From NCBI GenBank assembly GCA_964581565.1, contig CAZOOZ010000002.1, positions 124,001-188,000 on the forward strand: a DNA stretch of 64,000 nucleotides, read 5' to 3'. Positions 41,391 through 51,417 of this stretch are shown piece after piece. A program made the translations under genes and the position numbers. How positions within the stretch are numbered: position 1 is the stretch's first letter; every line of letters starts with the position of its first letter. This DNA comes from UBA1433 sp964581565. Lineage in GTDB: Bacteria > Bacillota > Clostridia > Eubacteriales > UBA1433. The notes under the pieces were generated by a model. The model made no database searches, was not told the origin of the DNA, and was given only the letters and a program-made list of their open reading frames with translations.

Positions 41391-41573
41391 ATGGAATATA
41401 AAAAGGCTTACAATATCTTATTCAACGCAATCACAGACGCGCTCACAGAGCTTGGCAAGGCAGATGATAAATCCATAGAAATGATAAGAGCGGAAAGGAT
41501 TCTAAAAAATATTCAGCAGCAAACGGAGGCTATGTATATCGAGGCAAAGTCAGGGCGAAGACGTGACCCCTAA
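41391..41573 (+). CDS. Small helical protein of unknown function
   Basis: A 60-residue, probably coiled-coil protein (YKKAYNILFNAITDALTELG, then KSIEMIRAERILKNIQQQTE). It ends in a basic tail GRRRDP. ATG 41391 follows AAAAGGAG by about 10 bases, good evidence of translation; the open frame upstream to 41325 is not needed. Similar tiny proteins occur alone in Clostridial genomes. A strong terminator follows. It is divergent from the HTH gene and might be its target. Confidence 0.68.
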   Translation: MEYKKAYNILFNAITDALTELGKADDKSIEMIRAERILKNIQQQTEAMYIEAKSGRRRDP

Positions 41574-41589
41574 AGAATAGATATGCAGC

Positions 41590-41625
41590 AAAAGCCGGCA
41601 TTGCTTTTAAGCAATGCCGGCTTTT
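41590..41625 (+). terminator. Strong terminator before the restriction-modification operon
   Basis: AAAAGCCGGCATTGC and its exact complement around TTTTAA. A 15-base GC-rich stem, followed by TAT-rich sequence. Confidence 0.85.
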
Positions 41626-41769
41626 ATATTAATTTATAGTTATATACTGCGTTTACATATAGATAATGTCGACAAATTTTGATAAAATATAATAAAAATT
41701 ATTATATTTATTTATATTATACATTTCAAAAAATAATATTCGTATTTTAATATAGGAGTGACATAAACA

Positions 41770-43230
41770 GTGATTACAGGCGAATTAAAAAGCAAAATAG
41801 ATAAAATTTGGGAAATGCTTTGGGCAGGAGGCATTACCAACCCTTTAGACGTTATCGAGCAGGTCACGTATCTTATTTTTATCCGTGACCTTGATGATAT
41901 GGATAATATAAAAATAAAAGAAAGCGTTATGCTCGGCATCAACTATGAAAGCATTTTTTCTGACGAGGAAAAGCAACAATATAAATGGTCAACATTTCGG
42001 GATATGGCTTCAATAAAAATGTATGAAATTGTGCAAGGTAAGGTTTTTCCTTTTATCAAGACCCTGCACGGCAACAAAGAAAGCACCTATGCAAAATACA
42101 TGGAAGATGCAATTTTTAAAATCCCCACGCCTCAGCTTCTTGAAAAGGTAGTCACCGCGTTGGATGATATCGACTGGAAAAATAAAGACATCAGGGGAGA
42201 TTTATATGAGTATATGCTTTCCAAAATTTCAACATCCGGCACCAATGGGCAATTTCGTACTCCTCGCCATATTATTCGCATGATGGTGGAGCTTCTTTCC
42301 CCCACGCCAAACGACACCATCTGTGACCCTGCTTGTGGCACAAGTGGATTTCTGGTATCGGCAGGTATCTATTTAAAACATAATTATTTCAATGAAATAT
42401 TTTACAATAATGAAAATAAAGAACATTATAACAATGATATGTTTCACGGCTACGATATGGATCGCACCATGCTCCGCATTGGCGCCATGAATATGATGAC
42501 CCACGGAATAGATAACCCCAATATCAAATATCGCGACAGCCTTTCCGACCAAAACCCGGATGAAAACAAATTTTCAATCATTCTTGCCAATCCCCCGTTT
42601 AAAGGCAGCCTTGATTATGATATTGTTGCGCCAGACCTTTTAAAGGTTGCCAAAACCAAAAAAACGGAATTGCTTTTTGTCACGCTCTTTTTGCGTATGC
42701 TTAAGGTGGGTGGCAGGTGTGCCTGCATTGTGCCTGACGGAGTGCTGTTTGGCTCGTCAAACGCTCATAAGGCGATAAGACAAGAAATAATAGAGCGCAA
42801 CAGGCTGGAAGCCATTATTTCTATGCCGTCGGGAGTGTTTAAGCCCTACGCAGGAGTCTCGACTGCCGTTATGATATTTACCAAAACGGGGCATGGAGGC
42901 ACGGACAAGGTGTGGTTTTACGACATGCAGGCGGACGGCTATACGCTTGACGATAAGCGCACGCAAACAGATAATAGCAACGATATACCCGATATTATAA
43001 AGCGATTTCATAACTTAAAAGACGAGGAAACCAGGGAGAGAACTGAGAAAAGTTTCTTTGTACCGAAGGATGAAATAGCGGCAAACGGATACGATTTATC
43101 TATAAACAAGTATAAAAAAACAATATATAAAGCGGAGCAGTACCCGCCTGTTAATGAGATACTGAAAGATATTTACGGGCTTGAGGAGCAGATTATGCAG
43201 GGGCTTAAAGAGTTGGAGGGGATGGTGTGA
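41770..43230 (+). CDS. hsdM: Type I restriction-modification methyltransferase subunit
   Basis: A 486-residue HsdM. It transfers methyl from S-adenosylmethionine to adenine N6 in the target chosen by HsdS. The N-terminal helical domain (1-150) is followed by the methylase core: DPACGTSGFLVSA (about 186-198, AdoMet motif I), GYDMDRTMLRIGAMNM, and NPPF (about 274-277), the catalytic motif IV of N6-adenine enzymes. The C-terminal helices near 460-486 should contact HsdS. Start GTG 41770 lies 11 bases after GGAG. It overlaps hsdS by four bases (GTGA). A complete AT-rich leader and upstream terminator mark the start of the operon. Confidence 0.94.
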   Translation: MITGELKSKIDKIWEMLWAGGITNPLDVIEQVTYLIFIRDLDDMDNIKIKESVMLGINYESIFSDEEKQQYKWSTFRDMASIKMYEIVQGKVFPFIKTLHGNKESTYAKYMEDAIFKIPTPQLLEKVVTALDDIDWKNKDIRGDLYEYMLSKISTSGTNGQFRTPRHIIRMMVELLSPTPNDTICDPACGTSGFLVSAGIYLKHNYFNEIFYNNENKEHYNNDMFHGYDMDRTMLRIGAMNMMTHGIDNPNIKYRDSLSDQNPDENKFSIILANPPFKGSLDYDIVAPDLLKVAKTKKTELLFVTLFLRMLKVGGRCACIVPDGVLFGSSNAHKAIRQEIIERNRLEAIISMPSGVFKPYAGVSTAVMIFTKTGHGGTDKVWFYDMQADGYTLDDKRTQTDNSNDIPDIIKRFHNLKDEETRERTEKSFFVPKDEIAANGYDLSINKYKKTIYKAEQYPPVNEILKDIYGLEEQIMQGLKELEGMV

Positions 43231-44405
43231 GAGTAAGATTAGGGGATGTTTGCGACATTTTAAATGGGTTTGCATTTAAAAGTGAAAACTATGTAGACTC
43301 AGGTATTCGAGTTGTTAGGATAACTAATGTTCAAAAAGGATTTTTTGAAGATAGCTCACCTCAATTTTACTCATTAAAAAAAGAAAATGAAATCATAAAC
43401 TTCATTTTACATGAAGATGATTTGCTAATTTCACTTACAGGAAATGTTGGAAGGGTCGCATTACTAGAAAAACAGTTTTTACCTGCTGCCTTAAACCAAC
43501 GAGTTGCGTGTTTAAGAATTAAAGATGAAATTAAAATATATAAAAAATATTTATTTAATTATTTGAATTGTGATACTTTCGAAAATGAATGTATCTATAA
43601 TTCTAATGGTATTGCCCAAAAAAATTTAAGTACCGAATGGTTAAAAAAATACGAATTAATTTTACCACCGATTGAAAAGCAAAAGAAAATCGCTGCTGCG
43701 CTTGATAAGGCAAGCGAACTGATTGCGTTGCGTAAGACGCAAATAGAAAAAATGGACTTGCTTATAAAGGCAAAGTTTATTGAGATGTTTGGGGACCCTG
43801 TTACTAATCAGATGGGGTGGGAGAAAAGAACATTGAATGAAGTAACTACTAAGATTGGCTCTGGAGCTACACCGCGTGGAGGCAAGGAAAGTTATAAAGT
43901 TTCGGGCATTAGTCTGATTCGAAGTATGAATGTACATAATGGTATATTTAAATATAAAGATTTAGCATATATAGAGGAAAATCAAGCTAGACAGTTAAAT
44001 AATGTCATTGTTAAAACAAATGACGTATTAATAAATATTACCGGTGCATCAGTTGCAAGATCATGTATCGTACCCACTGATATATTACCTGCTAGAGTAA
44101 ATCAACATGTATCTATTATAAGATGCTTCGAAATGCAATTAAACCCAATTTATTTAAATAACATTCTTACTAATGAAAATTATCAAGTATTGCTATTATC
44201 TATTGGCGGAGCAGGCGGAGCAACAAGAGAAGCTATAACAAAGGAGGAATTAGAGCAGTTAATATTGCCTATACCTCCTATTGAAATACAAAGTCAATTT
44301 GCTGATTATGTAGAGCAAGCAGCAAAACAAAAAGAACTTATGAAACAGAGTTTAGAAAAGCTGGAAATGAATTATAAAGCGTTAATGCAAGATTATTTTA
44401 ATTAA
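43227..44405 (+). CDS. hsdS: Type I restriction-modification specificity subunit
   Basis: A 392-residue HsdS with the two-half layout. Target recognition domain 1 is about 1-145 (VRLGDVCDILNGFAF to KKYELILPP). The first conserved helical spacer includes EKQKKIAAALDKASELIALRK. Domain 2 is about 200-345 (WEKRTLNEVTTKIGSGATPRGG to LEQLILPIPP). The second spacer includes QSQFADYVEQAAKQKELMKQSLEKLE. Each domain reads one half of a bipartite DNA site. The domains are visibly more AT-rich than hsdM and hsdR, as is usual for swapped recognition domains. GTG 43227 overlaps the hsdM stop. No recombinase or second hsdS is near. Confidence 0.93.
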   Translation: MRVRLGDVCDILNGFAFKSENYVDSGIRVVRITNVQKGFFEDSSPQFYSLKKENEIINFILHEDDLLISLTGNVGRVALLEKQFLPAALNQRVACLRIKDEIKIYKKYLFNYLNCDTFENECIYNSNGIAQKNLSTEWLKKYELILPPIEKQKKIAAALDKASELIALRKTQIEKMDLLIKAKFIEMFGDPVTNQMGWEKRTLNEVTTKIGSGATPRGGKESYKVSGISLIRSMNVHNGIFKYKDLAYIEENQARQLNNVIVKTNDVLINITGASVARSCIVPTDILPARVNQHVSIIRCFEMQLNPIYLNNILTNENYQVLLLSIGGAGGATREAITKEELEQLILPIPPIEIQSQFADYVEQAAKQKELMKQSLEKLEMNYKALMQDYFN

Positions 44406-44415
44406 GGATAAAAAT

Positions 44416-45768
44416 ATGATAATCGGTGAATTAGAGTATAAAGAAAAACAATATAACTTCACAATAGAAGAGGATATTTTAAAACTCATCCTAAAAGAAA
44501 ATAAAATAAATAATATATTTGGTTTTTTTGAGAATTTTGGCAAGATAGAAGAACTAGAAACTGATTATCTTATAGGACAATGTCAGCCAGATAATCATGA
44601 AATTATTATATTTGTTGATCCATTTACAAGTAAAAATAGCACAAAACTGCTTAAGGTTAATTATATATTTGAGTTTAAAAACAATATAACAATATTTGAT
44701 CATATGATTTTTTATGTTGAAGAAATAAACTATATTTATAACGTACAAAAAGCCATTGAATACAAAATTAATGATGATGGGACAAGATCTATTTTACTGA
44801 AATCTAATAATGAAACATCTTCAGAATGGCAAACGTTTATATTTGAAGGAAAGTCAATATTATTTAAATTCGGTATTGGTCAAACCACAAATTTAGGTAA
44901 CAGTAATATACCAATTACTTTACAATCCGCAATGGTTTTTAAATTTGAAGAAACAGATAATTACGAGTTTTTAATTCAATTATATCACTTAGCAAAGAAT
45001 TTGATTATGTTATTATGTAATAGAAACAATTTTATTATAAATAATGTAAAATTATTAAATTTAAAAAAACAATTAAATGATGTATGCAATTTTACAAGTT
45101 TAGAAGATAAAAACATTTTGAAAGATAATAAAAGAGTATTAGAAAAAAACTTTTTATCGTATGATTTAATTAAAAATAATATAAATAAGATATTTCAAGA
45201 TTTAGCTGATAAAAAAATATACCTTGATCATATTCCAATAAGTAGAAAAAATGGACTTATAATAACAAATGCACGTTTTTTATTAATAACAGCTGCCTTT
45301 GAATGGGAATTTGAACGAAAATATCCTGAGGGAATTAAGCATAAAAATAAAACAATAGAAGCCAGAGAATTAGTAAAAGAACATTTAAACAATCAAATTA
45401 ACAAAAACACAGGCAAAGCGAAAGAAATTTTTAAGTATTTACTAGATGATGTAGATAATGATACATTATCTTCTAAATTTAATCATGCATATGGACATAT
45501 GGAAGATATTTTGAAAAACTATACAAAAAATCTTTATGAAGAAAATAAAGAAAAATTTGATTGTATAAAATGCGGTGAAAGAATTGCAAAGCAAAGAAAT
45601 AATTTTGCACATGGCAATATAGAGCAAGAATTTATTGGAACTTCAATTCTAGATATTAATTTATTAGAAAAAATGGTATATCTCCTTCAGTTTTCACACT
45701 ATGATATTGATATGAATGATATAAAAAAAGAATTCGGTAATTTATTTGGCGTAACATTTGAAAGATGA
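44416..45768 (+). CDS. HEPN-motif protein inside the restriction operon (ApeA-like, tentative)
   Basis: A 450-residue protein, far more AT-rich than the genes on either side. The C-terminal region (about 270-450) is helical, with RNNFAH at 394-399, a match to the Rx4-6H RNase motif of HEPN domains, near CIKCGERIAKQ. The N-terminal part is beta-rich (IIGQCQPDNHEIIIFVDPF). This order recalls ApeA-type abortive-infection proteins, but that is a memory-based match with weak N-terminal support. AAGGATAAAAAT precedes the ATG. It lies 10 bases after hsdS and ends 7 bases before the hsdR start, so it is co-transcribed with them. A defence role as an RNase that backs up restriction is inference. Confidence 0.6.
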   Translation: MIIGELEYKEKQYNFTIEEDILKLILKENKINNIFGFFENFGKIEELETDYLIGQCQPDNHEIIIFVDPFTSKNSTKLLKVNYIFEFKNNITIFDHMIFYVEEINYIYNVQKAIEYKINDDGTRSILLKSNNETSSEWQTFIFEGKSILFKFGIGQTTNLGNSNIPITLQSAMVFKFEETDNYEFLIQLYHLAKNLIMLLCNRNNFIINNVKLLNLKKQLNDVCNFTSLEDKNILKDNKRVLEKNFLSYDLIKNNINKIFQDLADKKIYLDHIPISRKNGLIITNARFLLITAAFEWEFERKYPEGIKHKNKTIEARELVKEHLNNQINKNTGKAKEIFKYLLDDVDNDTLSSKFNHAYGHMEDILKNYTKNLYEENKEKFDCIKCGERIAKQRNNFAHGNIEQEFIGTSILDINLLEKMVYLLQFSHYDIDMNDIKKEFGNLFGVTFER

Positions 45769-45775
45769 GGTTATT

Positions 45776-48700
45776 ATGACCAACTTTGATTTTCTTAAAA
45801 CTGAATCCCAATTTGCCCCCTTCGCCGACAGCGCCATTGCCGCCGAACGTATCTTTACTATGGATATCGCATTATCGGCTGTGGGCTGCCGCAGGGCAAT
45901 GGAATTTGGTGTCAAATGGATGTATTCCGTTGACGGCGATTTAGTGATGCCGTATTCTGATAAATTGGTCACCCTCATGAACACGGATGAATTTAAGGAT
46001 ATCATTGGTGCAGACCTCTATAAACGAATGGAATTCATAAGACTGGTCGGCAACAATGCAAACCATAACCCCAAAAATATCACAAAAGATCAAGCGGAGC
46101 TTGCTCTCGAAAACCTGCATGCATTCATGGACTTTATCTCCTATTGCTATGGTAAAGACTACGAAGCAACCAAGTTCGACAAAGCGCTTCTGCAAATAGA
46201 GCAACGAAATAAAATCCCGCTAGTCTCAAAAGAGCCGGACTGGGACGCATTGAAAAAAGAAAATACCGCTCTATTGGCTCAAACAGCAACCTTGCGCAAA
46301 GAAAAAGAAATCGGCTATGTTGTAACCCCCATAAATTTCACAGAATCACAGACCCGTAAAGCTTATATAGATGTCATGCTCACAAGCGTAGGCTGGGAGA
46401 GGGGCAAAAACTGGATTGATGAATATAAAATTGACAGTATGCCTAATAAAGCGGGCGAGGGATATGCAGATTATGTGCTGTTCGGTGACGACGGCAAACC
46501 TCTTGCAGTTATCGAAGCTAAAAAAACCAGTATCGACGTGGCGAAAGGCAGGCAACAAGCAAAGCTTTACGCCGATGATCTGCAAGCACGTTACGGCAAA
46601 CGCCCCATAATCTTTCTTTCAAATGGCTATGATAACCGTATTTTAATTGATCAAAAAAATGGCTACCCCGAACGTCAGGTATCGGGCATCTATTCCAAAC
46701 GCGATCTCGAAAAAGAATTCAATAAAATGGCCATGCGCACGAATTTAAATAATGTCGCCATCAGTGATACGATATCAAACCGCTACTATCAAAAAGAAGC
46801 CATCAAAGCAGTGTGTGAAACCTTCGATGTTCGCAATCGCAGAAAAGCTTTGCTGGTCATGGCAACGGGCAGCGGCAAAACAAGAACAATTATTTCCTTA
46901 ATTGATGTCTTAATAAGGCATGGCTGGGTAAAAAACTTTTTATTTTTGGCGGATAGAAACAGTCTGGTAATACAAGCTAAAAGAGCCTTTCATAACTTAA
47001 TGCCCGATTTATCTATTACAAATTTAGTGGAAGAAAAAGATGACTTCAATGCCCGTGGTATATTTTCCACCTATCAAACCATGATGAATCAAATTGATAT
47101 CAGCAAGGATGAGGATGGCGGTAAATTATATACTCCCGGGCATTTTGACTTACTGATTGTGGACGAGGCGCATAGAAGCATTTACAATAAATATAAAGAC
47201 ATTTTTACATATTTTGATGCCATGCTCGTAGGCCTTACCGCTACCCCAAAAGACGACATTGATAAAAACACCTATGAAATTTTTGAAATGGAATCAGGCG
47301 TGCCCACCTATGGCTATGAACTAAAACAAGCCGTCGCAGATGGATATCTTGTAGATTTTCGTACCATTGAAACAACACTGAAATTTATGCATAGCGGAAT
47401 AGTCTACGATCAACTCTCAGAAGAAGAAAAAGCCGAATATGAGGAAAAGTTTGCCAACGAAGATGGAGACATTCCAGAATCAATCGGCGGCACCGCACTT
47501 AATGAGTGGGTATTTAATAAAGATACTATAAATCAAGCTTTAAATATTCTTATCACCAAAGGCTTAAGAGTAGAATACGGAAGCAAAATTGGCAAAACAA
47601 TTATCTTTGCCAAAAATCATCTGCATGCGGAAAAAATACTGCAAATCTTTAATCGCGAGTATCCACACTATCCTCCCCACTATTGCAGAGTCATAGACAA
47701 TTACACAAATTATGCCCAAAGCTTGATTGACGAATTTTCCACCCCTTCAAAAATGCCTCAAATCGCAGTATCCGTTGATATGCTGGATACAGGCATTGAC
47801 GTTCCCGAACTCCTTAACTTAGTATTTTTTAAGAAAGTCATGAGCAAAGCAAAGTTTTGGCAAATGATGGGGCGCGGCACCAGACTATGCGAGAACTTAA
47901 TCGACGGTGCCAACAAACATGAATTTTACATCTTTGATTTTTGCTCTAATTTTGAATTCTTTAGAATCAATAACGGCAAAGGAAAAGATATACCACCTGT
48001 TTTAAGCTTGCAGGAACAACTCTTCAATTTAAAAACACAAATAATTTATAAAATGCAAGAATTAAAATACCAAACCGAAGATTTAATAGTCTTTCGAACC
48101 CGCTTGATAAAAGAATTAATAGATCAAGTGTGTGAGTTAAACAGAGATAATTTTGCAGTGCGTCAGCATTTAAAATATGTAGATTTATTCGCAAGCAAAT
48201 CGACATATGAATCCTTAACGTATGAGCATACACTTCAAATAAAAGAGCATGTCGCGCCGCTTATCCAGCCCGAAAAAGACGAATACACGGCATTGCGTTT
48301 TGATGCTTTAATATATGGCATTGAACTTGCATGCATCATCGGCAAAAGTTATAGAAAAGCAAGAAAAGACTTATCGCGAAAAGTGCAGGCCTTAACCTAT
48401 TACGGTACAATTCCTTCTGTATCAGCTCAAAAAGAATTTATTGAAACCTTGTTACATACAGAGTATATAGAAAAAGCAGGTATCAGTGAATTTGAAAGCA
48501 TACGGGTTAAGTTGCGCGATTTAATGAAATATATTGAAAACGAACCCCTTGCAAGATACGATACAAACTTTACAGATACCATTGAAGAAATCAAAGAAAA
48601 TCCCTCTGATTTATATAGCGATGACTTAAAAAACTATAAAGATAAAGTTAACTATTATATAAGGCAACATATGAATAATTCAGCAATTGCAAAATTGAAA

Positions 48701-49090
48701 ACAAATATCCCTCTTACGCAGGCAGATATAAATGAACTTGAAAAAATATTGTGGAGTGAAGTTGGTACAAAACAGGATTATGAAAAAGAATATGGCAGCA
48801 TGCCGCTTGGCGAATTGGTACGCTCTATTGTTGGCTTGGATGTGCAAGCAGCAAACAAGGCATTCTCCGTATATTTAAATAATGCTAATCTTGACAGTAA
48901 ACAGATTTATTTCGTAAAACAAATTATAAATTATATTGTTCATAATGGCATTATGAAAGATTTGAGTATTTTACAACATAGCCCATTCAATGATAGAGGC
49001 AGTGTTGTTGATATTTTTACAGACCTTGCTCTTTGGAACAATATTCGCCATACCATAGAAACAATTAACTCGAATGCATTAACAGCTTAA
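45776..49090 (+). CDS. hsdR: Type I restriction-modification endonuclease/translocase subunit
   Basis: About 1104 residues, normal for HsdR of the EcoEI/type IB-like group. The N-terminal 150 residues resemble a DUF4145-like helical domain. VIEAKKTS (about 245) is the PD-(D/E)xK nuclease core, with the Asp of ADYVLFGDDG before it. Helicase motif I ATGSGKT lies near 363, motif II DEAH near 462 and LTATP soon after; QMMGRGTR is motif VI. The C-terminus is an EcoEI_R-type helical region. ATG 45776 follows GAGG by five bases; the longer frame to 45758 overlaps the HEPN gene. HsdR cleaves unmethylated DNA after ATP-driven translocation. Confidence 0.94.
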   Translation: MTNFDFLKTESQFAPFADSAIAAERIFTMDIALSAVGCRRAMEFGVKWMYSVDGDLVMPYSDKLVTLMNTDEFKDIIGADLYKRMEFIRLVGNNANHNPKNITKDQAELALENLHAFMDFISYCYGKDYEATKFDKALLQIEQRNKIPLVSKEPDWDALKKENTALLAQTATLRKEKEIGYVVTPINFTESQTRKAYIDVMLTSVGWERGKNWIDEYKIDSMPNKAGEGYADYVLFGDDGKPLAVIEAKKTSIDVAKGRQQAKLYADDLQARYGKRPIIFLSNGYDNRILIDQKNGYPERQVSGIYSKRDLEKEFNKMAMRTNLNNVAISDTISNRYYQKEAIKAVCETFDVRNRRKALLVMATGSGKTRTIISLIDVLIRHGWVKNFLFLADRNSLVIQAKRAFHNLMPDLSITNLVEEKDDFNARGIFSTYQTMMNQIDISKDEDGGKLYTPGHFDLLIVDEAHRSIYNKYKDIFTYFDAMLVGLTATPKDDIDKNTYEIFEMESGVPTYGYELKQAVADGYLVDFRTIETTLKFMHSGIVYDQLSEEEKAEYEEKFANEDGDIPESIGGTALNEWVFNKDTINQALNILITKGLRVEYGSKIGKTIIFAKNHLHAEKILQIFNREYPHYPPHYCRVIDNYTNYAQSLIDEFSTPSKMPQIAVSVDMLDTGIDVPELLNLVFFKKVMSKAKFWQMMGRGTRLCENLIDGANKHEFYIFDFCSNFEFFRINNGKGKDIPPVLSLQEQLFNLKTQIIYKMQELKYQTEDLIVFRTRLIKELIDQVCELNRDNFAVRQHLKYVDLFASKSTYESLTYEHTLQIKEHVAPLIQPEKDEYTALRFDALIYGIELACIIGKSYRKARKDLSRKVQALTYYGTIPSVSAQKEFIETLLHTEYIEKAGISEFESIRVKLRDLMKYIENEPLARYDTNFTDTIEEIKENPSDLYSDDLKNYKDKVNYYIRQHMNNSAIAKLKTNIPLTQADINELEKILWSEVGTKQDYEKEYGSMPLGELVRSIVGLDVQAANKAFSVYLNNANLDSKQIYFVKQIINYIVHNGIMKDLSILQHSPFNDRGSVVDIFTDLALWNNIRHTIETINSNALTA

Positions 49091-49101
49091 TTTTAAATCG
49101 C

Positions 49102-49138
49102 AAAAAAAACAGCGCCTTATCGGAGCTGTTTTTTTTTA
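49102..49138 (+). terminator. Terminator of the restriction-modification operon
   Basis: A-run with ACAGC, a loop, GCTGT and an uninterrupted run of T. It may also serve the leftward gene that ends at 49162. Confidence 0.8.
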
Positions 49139-49161
49139 CCCAAAAGATTATTCTTTTATCT

Positions 49162-51417
49162 TTAATCCCTGCCCGCCTTGATTGCCTCACTCATGGAAAT
49201 TCTGTTCAGCTTTCTTTTACTGAGCGCCTTGGATAATTCATACGTGAGATACACGATAGCGAAGCCCGCAATCACATAAACGTAGTTGATCACGATCGGA
49301 AAAGCAATGTCAATGCTTTGAGTCATGCTCTTAAACGCCGCGTCCATGAGATTGAGTACCAGAGGAATGCCCAAAACATACCCGAGCACGACCACGACCC
49401 AGGAGCTGTTGAGTATGAGGGAATTGACTTCTCTTTTTCGGTAACCAAACACTTTCATGAGCGATATCGTCGATCTGTTTTCCTCGATGATGAGCGAGGT
49501 CACCACATGGATCACCACAAGCCCGATGATGAACGCAAGCAAACCGATGATGCCCAGTGCGCTTTGCAGCGGCTGCATGGATGCTTCAAAATTCGCGATC
49601 GTGTCTTCTACCGAGCTTACGGCATATAAATACTTTTCATCTATGTCAAGCTTCTGCGCGCTCCACAGCCCGATATGGCTGCCGGCGGGGTAGCCTATAA
49701 GACTGTTGAATTCTTCGATCGGCATAAAGATCGTCTCGCCGATATACGCGTCCGCGATCTTATCCACCGTGAGTGTGTAGGTTTTGGACGTTATTTTATC
49801 AATGAGCTCTATGCTGTCCCCTTCCTTAATCTCAAGCTTTTCGGCAAGCGGCTGCGTGATAATGACCTTGTTTGTATCAAGCGCATCACCCGATTTATCT
49901 TTGAATGCCAGCATTTTTGTATCAGGCTCAATGCCGCTGACCGTAAAGGGGATATCGCTGTGACCGGGCGTGTAGAATTCGCCTGCGCTGAAAATTTCCG
50001 CTCCTGCCGGCGGCTCTTCAAGATGGACCGTGTTATAAATGTATTCGTATTTAAAAAGCATGGTGCCCGTGATGTTTTCTCCCATGAGGTAATCCATGGA
50101 GCTTTTCGCCGTAAAGCCGAGCAGCAGCAGCATCGTTGCAAGTATGATGCCAAACAGAAGAAATATAAGCCTTGAGGGACTGCGAAACTGTTCACGCAGC
50201 TTGAACTTTGTCTTGAATTTGAATTTATCCAGCTTTGCTTTTCGCTCGATAAAATTGACCTTGCCCGTCTTTCTGTCTCCGCGTATGAGCGAAACGGGTG
50301 AATAGCGCAGCTCTCTGATCAAAATAAACAGTCCACTCAGCCCCAGCAGCACGAACGGAAGTGCCAGACTGACGAAAATATACACAGGCACAATGACTGA
50401 TTTGCTGATCGGAATATTGAAATACGAGAGCATAAACGTCGTCATGGGTTTTAATGTCAGCAGCCCGAGGATCGTGCCGATGATGCCGCCGAGCAAAGCA
50501 ATGACAAGCGGATAACGCATATAGTGGTTGATGATCTCCCTCTTGCGGTATCCCTGCGCATAGAGCGTGCCGATAATGGCGCTGTCCTGCTTGATCATGC
50601 GCAGGATCACGATCCCGCTCAGCACACAAGTAAGCAGCAGTATGGTAATAGGCAGCACGGTGCTCACCTGTCCGACGCCTTCCATTTTTGCTTCCACGAT
50701 CGTCACACGGTTATTGTTGGCCGTATCCGTCCACTGCGTGACCATATTGCCCTGTTCTGCGATCGCATCTCGAAAAGCCGCCGCTTGAACTTGCAGACTC
50801 TCTTCGCCCGAATTGAACTTAACCGAATAAGATGTTTTGGCGCTGCTTTCATAGATATTAAAATCACTTGCGCCAAGCATGGCAATGCCAAATGAATTCG
50901 CGTCACTGAGCAAGTCCGACTGCGACTTGATCAAGTAAATGTAATTGGGCAGCGAAAAGAAGCCCGAAATCTCGTATACTTTATCTTTTATCCGCAAATT
51001 GTCGCCGATCTCATAACCGTTTGCCTTTGCAAATGCGGGGTCTACGAGAACCTGCCCCGCACGCGGCATGCTCCCCTCCGTGATTGCGGGAAGATTTATC
51101 TTCTCATTACTGCGAAAGACTCTCAACGTCTTGCTGTCCGTTATGTCATAATCAAAGGACGCACCCTGCTCAAGGAGTATGTTGTAGTCTTCCTCAAGCT
51201 GTGCGGTGTTTGCAAGAGGCGCGGCTGTAACAAAGCTTGCGTCTTCCTGTATATAATCCGTCTCAAAAGCATTCACCGATTCCTGCATGCTCACAGCGAG
51301 CATATTGAGCATGATATAGAGCATGCAGCTGATCATAATGAGCACGAGTGAGCCGATATAAGGCGATTTATTCTCCAAGATCTCCCTTTTTATTTTTTTA
51401 TGAAGTATCATTACCAT
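49162..51417 (-). CDS. ABC transporter permease with two FtsX-like domains
   Basis: A 751-residue MacB/LolC-type permease. Helix 1 (about 18-42) is followed by a periplasm-side domain (45-240), three helices with a typical FtsX segment (TVLPITILLLTCVLSGIVIL, GTLYAQGYRKREI), a second large exported domain (about 440-590), and a last helix group with EENRSTISLMKVFGYRKREV. The duplicated GYRKREI/V loop binds the ATPase. Such transporters act mechanically on lipids, peptides or cell-wall enzymes rather than moving solutes in bulk. ATG 51417 overlaps the stop of the ATPase gene. The operon is led by a TetR regulator. Confidence 0.9.
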   Translation of the reverse strand: MVMILHKKIKREILENKSPYIGSLVLIMISCMLYIMLNMLAVSMQESVNAFETDYIQEDASFVTAAPLANTAQLEEDYNILLEQGASFDYDITDSKTLRVFRSNEKINLPAITEGSMPRAGQVLVDPAFAKANGYEIGDNLRIKDKVYEISGFFSLPNYIYLIKSQSDLLSDANSFGIAMLGASDFNIYESSAKTSYSVKFNSGEESLQVQAAAFRDAIAEQGNMVTQWTDTANNNRVTIVEAKMEGVGQVSTVLPITILLLTCVLSGIVILRMIKQDSAIIGTLYAQGYRKREIINHYMRYPLVIALLGGIIGTILGLLTLKPMTTFMLSYFNIPISKSVIVPVYIFVSLALPFVLLGLSGLFILIRELRYSPVSLIRGDRKTGKVNFIERKAKLDKFKFKTKFKLREQFRSPSRLIFLLFGIILATMLLLLGFTAKSSMDYLMGENITGTMLFKYEYIYNTVHLEEPPAGAEIFSAGEFYTPGHSDIPFTVSGIEPDTKMLAFKDKSGDALDTNKVIITQPLAEKLEIKEGDSIELIDKITSKTYTLTVDKIADAYIGETIFMPIEEFNSLIGYPAGSHIGLWSAQKLDIDEKYLYAVSSVEDTIANFEASMQPLQSALGIIGLLAFIIGLVVIHVVTSLIIEENRSTISLMKVFGYRKREVNSLILNSSWVVVVLGYVLGIPLVLNLMDAAFKSMTQSIDIAFPIVINYVYVIAGFAIVYLTYELSKALSKRKLNRISMSEAIKAGRD

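Noticed and set aside
41086..41573. Toxin-antitoxin pair formed by the HTH gene and the 60-residue protein
   Set aside because: The genes are divergent with separate terminators and neither shows a toxin fold.
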